From Vitis vinifera (taxonomy: Eukaryota; Streptophyta; Magnoliopsida; Vitales; Vitaceae), in NCBI RefSeq assembly GCF_030704535.1, contig NC_081815.1, forward strand, positions 2,991,001 to 3,055,000: DNA of 64,000 nt, written 5' to 3'. Below, in pieces: positions 23,578 to 35,300 of this stretch. The notes below the pieces were generated by a model. It ran no database searches. It saw only the letters and a list, made by a program, of their open reading frames with translations, and had not been told where the DNA came from. The position numbers were made by a program, and so were the translations under genes. Positions within the stretch are counted from its first letter, which is position 1. The number at the start of each line of letters is the position of its first letter.

Positions 23578-23928
23578 GACTTCCGACAACCTAGGGTTTC
23601 AGTTCTGTGATCAAGGAAGAAGACGATAATGATGATTTGAGTGCTACAATAACGAAGCGAGATGTGCTTCCTGCCTTTATGGTGCGTGACACGAGTGTAA
23701 ACTTGACCGATCAGCTCATTTGAGCGAGGTCCAGGTGGGGTCCATTTTCTCTGCAATTATTTTTTCCACCACATAAACGGTGTCGTTTTAACCTTTTCAT
23801 CATCCCTAATAAAAATAATAATGGTAATTGCTCACCAATTGTGCCTGAATATTGTGACATGGACTTAAATTAAATTAATCGAAAATGGTAATAAAAGTAA
23901 ATTTCCAATTGGCTTCGCGTGGGGGCGC

Positions 23929-24134
23929 TGACGTGGAAGTTTGGCGATGACAGGGAAACCGTGAAAACCATGTATAGATTTGATTATGGTACCAAACCTG
24001 GCAAGAAACACGTGGAAGAAGCGGGATCAGACTATCCCCACTGCTTCTGGGTACGTTTCTGCATTTACCCAAACAAACACCTAAAACACGTGGAAATCCC
24101 GATATTGTCCAACACAACCACCCATCGACGTGAC
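23929..24134 (-). promoter_or_regulatory. Cluster of ACGT-core (G-box/ABRE-like) motifs upstream of AIM1
   Basis: Four ACGT-core elements occur within about 205 bases: TGACGTGG at 23929-23936, CACGTGG at 24009-24015, CACGTGG at 24087-24093 and GACGTGAC at 24127-24134. The two CACGTGG copies are 78 bases apart. They lie 352-557 bases upstream of the AIM1 ATG, in a local GC-rich island surrounded by AT-rich DNA. In plants such elements are bound by bZIP and bHLH factors, for example in ABA, light and jasmonate responses. A regulatory role is inferred from clustering only. Confidence 0.45.
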
Positions 24135-25319
24135 TTGAGAGAGAAAAATAAATAAATAAAAGGTGACATTCAAATAAATTATAAATTCTCCACAATGGCT
24201 CTTTCGTAAATAATGTAAAGTTATTGGAAATATTATATCATATGTTTGAAGACACTAACTGCCAGTCTGGAGCTATTTCCGGATTTTAAAACATATTTAA
24301 TAATTCTTTAATAAAAAGTTTTTTTTCAGAACTTATAATAAAAAATGGGTTTTTTTTGTAAATTTTAAAATATTTTAATTTATGTTTTAAATGATCTAAA
24401 AATAATTATATAAATATAAAAATTTATTAAAAATAAAAATTTATCTTTAAAATATAAAAAATAGGATGAGAGGGCATAATGAATACATTGGATTCTTTAT
24501 TATAGAAAGTAAAGTAAGAAAAAAAAAATTCATTTTTTGGAAATTAAATTTTTTTTAAGAAAAAAAAATAATTATATCTGTACTAAGAAAACCGAGAATT
24601 TGTTATATGGAAAAAGTGAGTTTCCCCAAAACTTAAGTTAGTTGGGTTTTGTCGAAGAAAAATAAAAATTCAATCAATTGTGGTTTGTTTGAACAAAAAG
24701 AGTAGTAGTTGGGTGAATTTTGGTTGATTGATTGTCATTTGGTTTTATTGACAAAGCGAGAGTCAACCCTCACGTCTGAAAGGGTCTTCCGACGGCTATC
24801 AAAATAATGAATTGGTTAATTGGTTATCCGTCAAAGTCGTCGTCAACTCTGTCGGACCTTTTTTTTTTCCAGTCCACTCGCAAATTTCTCTGCCTTTTTT
24901 TTTTTGACCGGGCTCTCTTTTTATTTTCCAGAATAAAAAAAGAAATTCTTGATTTATGGTGATTGCCACAAGTTACCGAACAAAAGCAAGTATTTAAAGA
25001 TTCTCGTACCGAAAGATTCACATGCCGTCATACTTCTAATGAATCAAATGCATATCAAACCCTTTTATTTTATTTTATTGATACTAGGTTTTTAAGACAG
25101 TAAGATTTCTTTTGGACTTTGCAAAATTTATGTATTTATTTAAATAAATTTATTAAAATAACTAAGGGTTTAAAAATGAATTAATTTGAAATTAAAAGGA
25201 AATTGCAAGTCATATAAATTATTATATTTGATAACATGTCTCCAATGAAAAGTTAGATACTGAAAGAGAATGATGATGTTTTGATAATTTTCGATTAGAT
25301 GATGATGAGAATATGTCTT

Positions 25320-25357
25320 ATTATTTTTTATTATTATTATTGTTATTATTATTATTT
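25320..25357. repeat. (TTA)n-type microsatellite
   Basis: Imperfect TTA/ATT trinucleotide run in intergenic AT-rich DNA. Comparable runs occur near 38775 (ATT)n and near 48357 (AAT)n, and an (AAAAG)n run near 17434-17459 in an AIM1 intron. Confidence 0.8.
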
Positions 25358-25557
25358 TATTTGTGCATATTTTGGGTTTAATTTGTTTATTAAATTGGAC
25401 TTGATTTTGGTTGCTTGGATGGTGAGATATTGAATTTGGTTCTAATTAAATTTATTTTGATTTGTTACATTTTCACTTGGTTGATTGTGGTTGTATTTTG
25501 GTTATTAATTTAAAAATCTTGAAGTAAAGCTTATAATGTTATGTTTGTCGATCTATT

Positions 25558-25758
25558 TTTATTGAACCAATCTAAAATACGATACTTATTGAATTTGGAT
25601 TTAAATATTTGTTTTAAACTTTTAATATTTATGATATTTACTTTTAGGCTCATTGATGAAATTTATTGAACCAATCTAAAGTACGATACTTATTGAATTT
25701 GGATTTAAATATTTGTTTTAAACTTTTTATATTTATGATATTTACTTTTAGGCTCATT
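25558..25758. repeat. Two-copy tandem duplication, 104-bp period
   Basis: The block starting TTTATTGAACCAATCTAAA at 25558 recurs at 25662 with only a few differences (for example AAATACGATAC versus AAGTACGATAC). The second copy runs to about 25758, ending at GGCTCATT. It lies in AT-rich intergenic DNA with no gene in it and looks like a recent local duplication. Confidence 0.9.
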
Positions 25759-27100
25759 TTTGTTTTGCATGCGCCCATCCCATTATTGATATTATGCTGA
25801 TTGAGTATGAATTTATGACATGTGAAGAATCAAATTTAATGGAAGAAAATGAGGCTCAAGAAAGCTATAAACGGGGCATTCAGCTTGCTGTAAATTTGTT
25901 GGAGTACATATTTTATTTTATCACTTTATTTAGTTTCATTTTTATTAGTTCCTATACATATTCTTTGTATATATTTATTGGATATATAAAGAAACAGTTC
26001 AAAATTTTTGTTTTAATAAAAGAAGAAGCTTAACAATCATTTTTTTTAATAAAATAATAATTAAAAAAATCAGAAATTTTTTTAGGAAAATCGAAAAAAT
26101 TGTTTTTAATAAAATTTTAAAAATTATTTTTAATAACAATTGTCCAAAAGTTTATTTGTTTAATGAAAAATTTCCTTTAAAAATGTTTTTTTATTTGTTT
26201 AATAAAAATTGTTTAAAAGTTTGATTTTTAAATAAAATTGTCCAAAAAAAATGTTTTTTAAAAATAAAACTCCTCTTGATAAGATTGATTAAAAGTAAAT
26301 TTTGTAAATAAAGGTTTTAAACAAATTTTTAATGAGATTAAGATGAATTTTTTTTTTTACAAATTAAAGTTGTAGAAATCATTTTTTTAATAACACTGGA
26401 TTGAAAATATTTTAATAAATAAAGTTTGTAAAGAAATTAATTCTTTTTGTAAATAAAATCAAATTGAAATACTTTTGTAAATAAAGTTGTACAATTTCAT
26501 TATTTTTCTTAGCAAAAGCAAGTAAAAATATTTTTTATTGCCAAATTGAAACTTTGTAATAAATTATTTTGATAAAATAAATATAAATAACTTTTTTGAA
26601 GATTGAATACAACTTAAATTGAATTAGATCGCTTATTGAAAATAAATTGAAACTTTTTAAAAAAAATAAATAAATTGAAATCATTAATTCAAAATTGTTT
26701 TTAATAAAATCATTTGAAATCGATTAAAAAACTAATTTTTGAAATATCTTTTTTAATCAGTTTAATAAATCAATTTATATCATATCATTTATCTTGTTCA
26801 TTCTTACAATTTGCTTTTATAATTATTTTCCTATATATTGATTTGTGTTCTTAATCTTAATATTCATTATTCATTAATTAATTAATTATCACAATTTCCT
26901 TCATTTGTTTAATAGAGACCGTAGGTATATGGACTTAGAGGGGTGTTATAAGTTATCACCATGCCTTCCTCGTAGGTAACTAGATTCCTAAATTAGACTC
27001 AATTTTTACAAACATGTCTTTTCCAAATAAGGAGTTACACAAGTTCCTTTCTTATTTTGTTTTTATTTTTAAAAATAAACTAAAATAAGTAGTGATTCTA
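25759..27100. other. Extremely AT-rich intergenic block
   Basis: This is long A/T-run sequence with many AATAAA- and TTTTTAAT-like words and no supported gene. An ORF at 25794-26033 has no recognisable family and ends in low-complexity hydrophobic sequence. The composition would suit a matrix-attachment-like region or old decayed transposons; I cannot distinguish these. Confidence 0.4.
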
Positions 27101-27479
27101 ATTTTTTTAAAAATCAAAATTTTCACAAATAAAAGTGAGTCTCAAAGTTCAAGTGGTGCACATGAAAAAATGCAAGTCCACAACTACTATTTGCTTAATT
27201 GATCTTCACAATATTGTTGTAATACCTTAAGCAAATACATTGTGTAAAATTGAGCTTTATGGGGCTTAAAAGATAGCCAATATCTAGATATTCAAGCAAC
27301 TAACATTTTGATGCTTTTGAATAAAATAAACCCATGTTAGTAGTTTCACAAAGATATCGGACTATATGTTAAACCTCATTCCAATGTATGGAAGTTTTGT
27401 GCAAAACGATACTTTGGAAGTAAGGTGACATAGATTACCATATTTAGTCATATACAATTTGCAAGAAACATCAACACGC

Positions 27480-28620
27480 CAATGACAATAAACACATGTT
27501 TATTCATTGTAAGAAAACAAATAACGTGGAGGAATTAAGTGAGTATAATTTGTTCATATAAGAGTATTTCAAGACTTTCTACTAAATTGATAATCTAATA
27601 TACCACTTGGAAACTTTGTTGATTTTAAAATTGAGAAGGTCCAAACTCCTAAGAAACTTTGATCAAAATGGTAATTACAATTCATCACCATGTGGCTAAT
27701 CTTTCCACAAAGTTGATACTAAGGTTGTTTTGAGACTAGAAACTCTTGCTACAAAATTGGCCATTAAATTACTTCCTTGGCCTCTTCTTTGATTAAGAAA
27801 GCCAAAACTTCCTCTAGTGTTATTATGGAAATTACCTTCTATAACAAAAAAGAAAAAAAAAATAAAGGAAAAATTGACCACCAAAATTGGAACTAAGGTT
27901 ATGTTTGGTTCTCAGAAAGTATAAAGGAAAGAAAAAATGCTAAGAAAAATGATTTTCTCATGTTTGGTTGTCCTATAAAATATTCCAAAGAAAATTAAAT
28001 ATAATTAAAATTAGTTAGAAACTTATACATTTTAAAATTATTTAATCTTTATATTGATGAGTTAAAATAAATAAAATGAGTTTGAAATAGCAAATAAAAA
28101 TAATTTATCATCTTTAACTCTATTTTTTATTTTCCTTCACTTTTTTTTTTCTTTTACTTTTCCTCTCTATTTTCTTTCCTTTGCATTTTCCCTCAAATTT
28201 TCCGAAAACCAAACATTGCCTAAATTTTTTTCCAAAAACCATTAGTATACTACTTTTGTTGTTGAGAGATTTGACTAATTATAACAACATTTGCCATTCT
28301 AGCTTGTATAAAATTATATTCCTTATTTTTCTTCTTTATCCTAGCCTTTTAAGCTAACAATAAAGATTCTAAATCATCGATTGTATAAGGATTTGCGTGT
28401 AATTCAATTGAAAGAATAAAAGTGTCGTAATTTGTTAATAAACTCTCAAAGATGGCATCAATATGTCCTTTATTAGATATTGAATTAGGAAGTAATCCTA
28501 GCAAATCGATACAACCTTTAATCTTTTATAAATAATCATTCATGGTTAAATAGGCTTTTTTTGAATTTTGAACCAAAAGACTTTTGCTTGAATTTGGACA
28601 ACGAAGTATGTTTCTAAAGT
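27480..28620 (-). mobile_element. Decayed Ty1/copia gag relic, split by a MITE
   Basis: Read on the minus strand, 28620 to about 28250 shows copia gag features: an NYDTFILSIELHANPYTI-like segment and DDLESLLLA, interrupted by a stop, then KARI. Beyond the inserted MITE the relic continues at about 27850-27640 with an RGSFGFLNQRRGQG-like glycine/arginine stretch. There follows a zinc-knuckle remnant LCGKISHMVMNCNYHFDQ (CX2CX4HX4C type with decay). Reading frames change and stops are present, so it is dead. The opposite orientation and different part of the element make it independent of the relic at 11800-13720. Confidence 0.7.
27897..28220. mobile_element. MITE (PIF/Harbinger-like), 324 bp with TAA target duplication
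   Basis: The element starts GGTTATGTTTGGTTCTCAGA and ends TCCGAAAACCAAACATTGCC; the ends are imperfect terminal inverted repeats. It is flanked on both sides by TAA (27894-27896 and 28221-28223). The interior is non-coding and AT-rich. TIR length, the 3-bp TWA target duplication and size fit a PIF/Harbinger-type MITE. It lies inside the copia gag relic, so it is younger than that relic. Confidence 0.75.
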
Positions 28621-29312
28621 TTACCATACTTAAACAGAGGTCTCAGTATTTACCCCATGTGCAAGAACCCCTATAAACCTCAAAGAAATAATCTATGAGA
28701 AATCAACTAATCTTGTTGTTCATAATAAAGAAACTTTTAGTTAATATCATCTAATTCTTCATCTCGTAGTGTAAGAAACTTCATGTATACCTAAATATGT
28801 AAATGTTAAATACAATTTTTTTTTCTTTTACAATTTTCACACATATACAAGATCCAAATCCATCCATTATGAATATATTTACATGTTTTTCTTCATTTTT
28901 TTTGTTAAATTTTTTATGCTAAACAATATGAAGCATTGTTCATATACATGTATAAATGTCAAATGTAATTTTTTTTTTAATATTTTCAAATCCGTTAAAT
29001 TTGGAAATAAATATAATAATTTAATAAATATTGAAAAATAGTTTTTTGTTCCAATTTTATACCTGACAAGGATTTTTGAGAAAAATCTAGTAATTTAGTA
29101 AAAAACTATTAAAATTTGATATTTTTGAAACTATTTTTCAATTTATAATACTTTTTATAATATCAATTAAAAATTACTTTTTAAAAAGACAATTTCAATT
29201 TAGATATAAAAGTAAAGGGCAATTTGGTAATTAACACCCCAGTCCCACCTTGGATGATAATAATAATAATCTCATATCAATTTTGATAGAAGGGCTCTTC
29301 CAACGGCCACAA
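28621..29312. other. Spacer and PRORP1 promoter region
   Basis: The region is AT-rich and has no gene. A TATAAA box at 29205-29210 is well placed for a start site around 29235-29245, giving a leader of about 70 bases. The leader would contain an upstream ORF of 10 codons plus stop (ATG at 29254, TGA at 29284-29286) that ends before the main ATG at 29313. Both assignments come from sequence only. Confidence 0.45.
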
Positions 29313-32300
29313 ATGGCCCTCTTCACCATCAACAACACTCTGCACCAAAAGCACTTCTTCTGTAACTGTAAGTGCCCTTCACCGTTCAATGCCTTTAAAT
29401 TCCACCATTCTTCTCATTTTCTCACTTTCTCATCTCCCAAACACACACCCCCACCAAGAAAATCTGCACTTCTTATTGTTAGACCACATGTTGGGCACCT
29501 GTATGCAAAGTTGTGTACTGCAGACCATGAACCTTCTACAGCGGACATGGGTGGTAGAACTGGTAAAGAAACTGGTTCTGGGTTTTCTTCCTACGGGTCC
29601 AAAGGTGAAAGGGTAGGGAGAAAATCTGTGAAAACCCATGTTGGTTGGGCAGTGGAGGAAAAGAATGAGAAGAGGTTTACAAGAGAGAGGTATTCAAAGA
29701 AGAGGTTAGATTCAAGGAGAAACGGAGGAACGAGTTCCAAGTTTCCTTCCTTGAAGTCTGAAAGTAAAAATTTAGTGAACAAATCTTTGAAAGCTAATGA
29801 AAAGGAGGAAGAAAAATCCAAGAAAGGTGATGCTGATAAGGTAAGAGAGGAGATGGAGAAGGGGTCTAAGAAAAATAAGGTGGATTCTCAGGAAGGGCTG
29901 TTAAGAGTTGGACTGGAAATGTGCTCAAAAAATGGGGATGTTATGGGTGCGCTTGAACTGTATGATTCGGCTCTGAGGGAAGGAATTGAGTTAGGGCAGT
30001 ATCATTATACTGTTCTTTTGTATCTTTGTTCTTCAGCAGCACTTGGTGTTATTCGACCTGCAAAAAGTGGAACTGGTAGCCGGAGTTTGGACATGCTCAG
30101 CCCTTCTAGTGAAGTTCGTGGTGGGGTTTCCGAGGATTTGGCAGAATTTGGGGACACTAGCAAGAAGAATTTTGGTGGTCCAGAATCGAAAATTCCAGTT
30201 TCAAACAATGCGATGTCAGTTTATTCTACTAAAATTCATCAAAACTCCCCTAAAAAGGTGTTGAATTCTAATAGGTCAGCATTTGAAGTAGCAAAAGATG
30301 ATTTGGATGGTAGTATCACTGAAATGGACAAGTTATCCCAGGTCTCTAATTGCTTTAATCAGTCAAATAGTCAACTTTTGGAAGGTCAAATGCATTTAAG
30401 AAAGGGTGTTGATGACTCCACAAATAAAAAGGAAGATAATGAAATTCGGGTAAGTGAAGATTTCAAGAAGTATGCACTCCGGAGGGGATTTGAAATCTAT
30501 GAGAAGATGTGTTTGGAAAAGGTCCCAATGAATGAAGCAACCTTGACATCGGTGGCGAGAATGGCAATGTCCATGGGTAATGGTGACATGGCTTTTGATA
30601 TGGTAAAGCAAATGAAACCACTGGGGATAAACCCTAGATTGCGGTCTTATGGTCCTGCACTTTCTGCTTTCTGCAATAATGGAGATATTGAGAAAGCATT
30701 TGGTGTTGAAGAACACATGTTGGAGCATGGTGTCTATCCTGAAGAGCCAGAACTGGAAGCATTGTTAAGAGTAGGTATAGAAGCTGGAAAAAGTGACAAG
30801 GTCTATTATGTATTGCATAAGCTTAGGACAAGCGTAAGACAGGTCTCTCATTCTACTGCAAATTTGATAGAGAAATGGTTCAAAAGCAATGCAGCTGCGG
30901 CTGCAGGAAAAGGAAATTGGGATCAAAGATTGATATCAGAAGCAATTGTGAATGGAGGTGGAGGCTGGCATGGGCAGGGTTGGCTGGGTAAAGGAAAATG
31001 GAATGTTTCACACACAAATGTTGGAGCTGATGGTTTATGCCTATGCTGTGGGGAAAAATTGGCCACCATTGACCTTGATCCTACAGAAACTGAGAAATTT
31101 GCTGAATCAGTCGCATCTATAGCTATAAAGAGAGAGAAAAATTCAAGCTTTCAGAAATTCCAAGTATGAAAGCACCTTGATGTTGCTTTTCTTATTCTAA
31201 TTTCATATGTGGGTCTGATGAAGTGGGAACACAATTTTACTTGCAGAAGTGGCTAGACTACTATGGACCTTATGAAGCAGTGGTAGATGCAGCTAATGTG
31301 GGTCTTTTCAGCCAGAGGAGATTCATACCATCCAAGGTAAGTACAGTGGCTTCTAATGACAGTTATGCTGAAATTTGAATAGGTTTTTCTCCCTTTAGAT
31401 TCTCACCTCTTTTCTTTCTATACATCTATCTATTTATGATGGAGACTTTAGGTCAATGCCATTGTGAATGGAATAAGGCAGATGCTTCCTTCAAAGAAAT
31501 GGCCACTCATTATTTTGCATAACAAACGAATCACTGGAAAAAAGATGGATGAACCAGCAAATAGGGCATTGATTGAGAAGTGGAAAAATGCTGATGCCCT
31601 CTATACAACGCCTACTGGATCAAATGATGACTGGTGAGGAAAATATCCATTTATGTGGCATACTTCTGCCCTCACAGAAGTTATATTTGTTTATTCATTT
31701 TTTAAAATTTAATTATTGGTTTATTTTACCTTGTTGATGCCATTTTTATGATGCATCTTCATTTTATGTTCCATGGTAATAACCTGTGCTTCAGGTACTG
31801 GTTGTATGCAGCTATAAAGTTTAAGTGCTTAATTGTGACAAATGATGAGATGAGAGACCATATATTTCAACTTTTGGGGAATGATTTCTTTCCGAAATGG
31901 AAAGAAAGGCATCAAGTAAGTAACATGTTGAAGATTAGAAGTTTTGAATACTTTTTCAGTTTGCAACCAAGGTGGTATTTGGTAAAACCAATGTAATGAT
32001 TTAATATGACTTAAATGTTTTATTCTAAGTCATTAAGCATATTAAGTATTTTTATAATTATAAACTTAAAGCAATAAATTGAAAATAAATTATTGTTATT
32101 TTTAATTCACAATAGTTTCATGCTTCATTGCCTAAAATTCTCAACTTCTCAAAATTCTCTACCCCAACCATCAGTTTTTTGCTTTCGTGTTTCTTTCTCG
32201 TAAACTCATTACTTAATATTAATAAAAATAAATATGTTAATTTTCATAGTTTCAAAAAAACTTTTAGTTAGTCTTATCAAATCGTCTTAATACTTAAAAG

Positions 32301-35300
32301 AGCAACTGACCAATCTAAGCTGGATTTTGGCGTGGTTTGAGGCTGCCTCCGGCTTGAGAATTAACCTGGCTAAGAGTGTCCTTATTCCGGTGGGGGAAGT
32401 GGATGAGATGGAGGAGTTGGCGGCTGAGCTGGGTTGTAAATTGGGGGCTTTACCCGCTGTTTACTTGGGGCTGCCCCTTGGAGCCAATCATAAAAACGCC
32501 TCTTCTTGGGATGGGGTGGAAGAGAGAATGAGAAGAAGATTAGCCCAGTGGAAAAGGCAATATATCTCCAAGGGGGGAAGAATTACTCTTATTAAGAGCA
32601 CTTTGGCCAGCATACCCATCTACCTCCTTTCACTTATTCGAATTCCTAAGGCGGTGGCAAAAAGGATTGAAAAAATCCAAAGAGATTTTTTGTGGGGGGG
32701 AGGAAGTTTGGAGGGGAAAGTTCATTTGATTAATTGGCAAGTGGTTTGCAGCCCTAAGGAGGAGGGGGGATTAGGCATCCGAAAGATAGATTTGTTGAAC
32801 AAAACATTGTTGGGCAAATGGGTTTGGAGATATGCCTATGAGAAGGATAACCTATGGAAAAAGGCGATAGGGGTGAAATATGGTCAAGAGGGATGTGGGT
32901 GGAGGACTAAGGAAGTTTGTGGGCCTTATGGGGTGGGGTTGTGGAAGGAGATAATGAAAGGGGCGGATTGGTGTTGGGAGAGCATGGACCTTAAGGTTGG
33001 GAAGGGGAATAGAGTTTTGTTTTGGATGGATAAGTGGTGTGGCAATGAGGCGCTTTCTCAAACTTTTCCTTAGTTGTTTACCTTGGCGGGTCATAAGAAT
33101 GCCAAAGTTTGCGAAGTGTGGGATTCTAGTTTGGGGCAAGGAGGGTGGAATCTCAGTTTGGCTAGAGATTTCAATGATTGGGAGATAGATCAGATAGGAG
33201 AAATGCTGAATCTTCTGAAGGATTTCAGGATTTCTCAGGAGGAGGACTCAGTGAGATGGAAGCGGGAAGGCAACGGCGTTTTTGGGGCCAAGGGGGCCTA
33301 CAGAAGTTTGAGCGGCTACTCAGTTGGTGCTTTTCCGAATAGACGCATTTGGATGGATAGGGTTCCAACAAAAGTGTCTTTTTTTGCTTGGGAGGCAGCG
33401 TGGGGGAAGATCCTCACTTTGGACAAGCTTCAAAGAAGGGGATGGCAGCTCCCTAATCGGTGTTATTTATGTGGATGCGAAGAGGAAAATGCGAATCATA
33501 TTCTTTTACATTGTACAGTGGTTAAAACTATTTGGGAGATTACCCTTGTCATTTTCGGAGTTCAATGGGTGTTCCCAGAGTCGGTTATAGAGGTGCTTCA
33601 TAGTTGGAGGGGTTCTTTTGTGGGAAAAAAAATAAAAAAAATATGGAATTCCATACTGCTGTGCATTTTTTGGACGGTTTGGAAGGAAAGGAATAGGATA
33701 GTGTTCAGGGGAGGGTCTTTAGATATTCAGAAATTCAAGAATTCTTTTGTTTGTAACTTGTGGGGTTGGGCTAAGGTGTACATTGGTGAGGAAACCTACT
33801 CTCTGTTAGGCTTTTTGGAGTGGCTTGGGACCACTTGAGGGTGGGTGAGGTTTTTACCCTTTTTTTGTTGTTTTTTCAGCCTCTTTTGGGGCTGTTTAGT
33901 ATACCCCCTGTATACATGCGGCTTTTTTAGCCTTTTCTAATATATTTGACTGTTTATCTATCAAAAAAAAAAATACTTAAAAGAGTAAAAATTAACTATT
34001 TTTAAGTGGAAAATTTCAGAAAATCTAGCTTCAAGACTGAATTAAGGTTGAAGTTTTCAGTGTTCCAAACACCATCTTAACAGAGTCACACATGCATATC
34101 CAGTTCTATTTTTTTGCTTTCTGGAATAAAAATTGCTTTCTGGTGGAACTGAGGAACTAGTTGAAACCACTTGCTTTAGGATTCTTCATTTTCTTTCCTC
34201 AAAGGGCCATATGAATTTGTTACAATCAGTGGAGGAAAGATATTACAGTTTGATAGAGTAACTGGCCTGTTTTAATCACCTTCAGGTGTTGTTCTTTGGT
34301 GTGTTGTTAATATTGACCCTTTTGCTCACTGGACTTATTCTCTCTCTGAAAGACACTACCTCCATAGTCTTTAATAAGTTACAAGGAAGAAATTTTTGGT
34401 CTCTCTGACTAGTTCTATGACATAATACTTGCTATTCCAATTTGTATGTTTTCCAGATGCTGTTATCCTAACAATGGCATGTTTCTTTTCTTAATGGAAG
34501 GTACATTTCAGTTTTTCTGATAGTGGTCCAGTGTTTCACATGCCTCCTCCTTGCTCTGTTATAATTCAGGTCAGTCCTTTATTTCCCGGCATGCTCTGCT
34601 GTTTGTATCTTGTAAAAAGAAAATGGACCAACAGGAAAACGGGTATGTGTGCACACAGCATTAAGCTTAAACAGAGATATATCATGATACTTGTGAAGTA
34701 GTGTGGTTTTGAGAGGAGATATATGATGAAATTTTGTGAAATAATGTGGTTTACTTGACAGGAATCAGAGAATGGACACTGGCATATTCCAGTTGCATCA
34801 GAACATGATTCTGAAGGGGAAAGAACATGGTTATGTGTTACCCGAGCTAACTCACAGATGGCAAAGCAAAGCCCTTCCCCCAGAAACAAAGGTAATAGCT
34901 AAGTCCAAGCAATCAATGGTTTCTAATCACAAATATTTGGGTTAGCAACATGAAGCATGTTCCACCATTACTGCTTGCCAAAAAACTATAATTTTGATGT
35001 TCACATGGAAAAGAAAACAATTCCAACAATTTTACCTCATATCATTTCAAGTTAGTTCATATTGTTGTTTACTATCATCGAAATGATGCTAATTTTTCTG
35101 CAATGACTATGCCTCTTGTTCTGAATGACTTCATCATCGTTCCATATAATGTTATACAAGCAAAATAGGAAGTTTTTTATTTCCCATGGGAAGTCTTAGA
35201 TGCTCCCGTGCTAATTGTACTTTACTTCTCCATAAAGAATAAAGTAAATTCTAAGTAAATAATTGATACTCAGGCATTAGTACTATAACTGAACATGAAC

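Larger units (their letters stand above)
23578..25557. other. AIM1 promoter side and AT-rich spacer
   Basis: This region is upstream of the minus-strand AIM1 start. About 330-560 bases upstream is a GC-richer block (about 23905-24140) holding several ACGT-core motifs, described separately. Beyond about 24180 the sequence is very AT-rich with many A and T runs. A 78-codon open frame at 23919-24155 starts only with GTG, has no family resemblance and is not called as a gene. Confidence 0.5.

Noticed and set aside
23919-24155. 78-codon open frame on the plus strand upstream of AIM1
   Set aside because: It begins with GTG, shows no family features and overlaps the ACGT-motif cluster; better explained as promoter DNA.
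25794-26033. 79-codon ORF in AT-rich DNA
   Set aside because: The second half is hydrophobic low-complexity from AT-rich sequence; no recognisable domain and no splice context.
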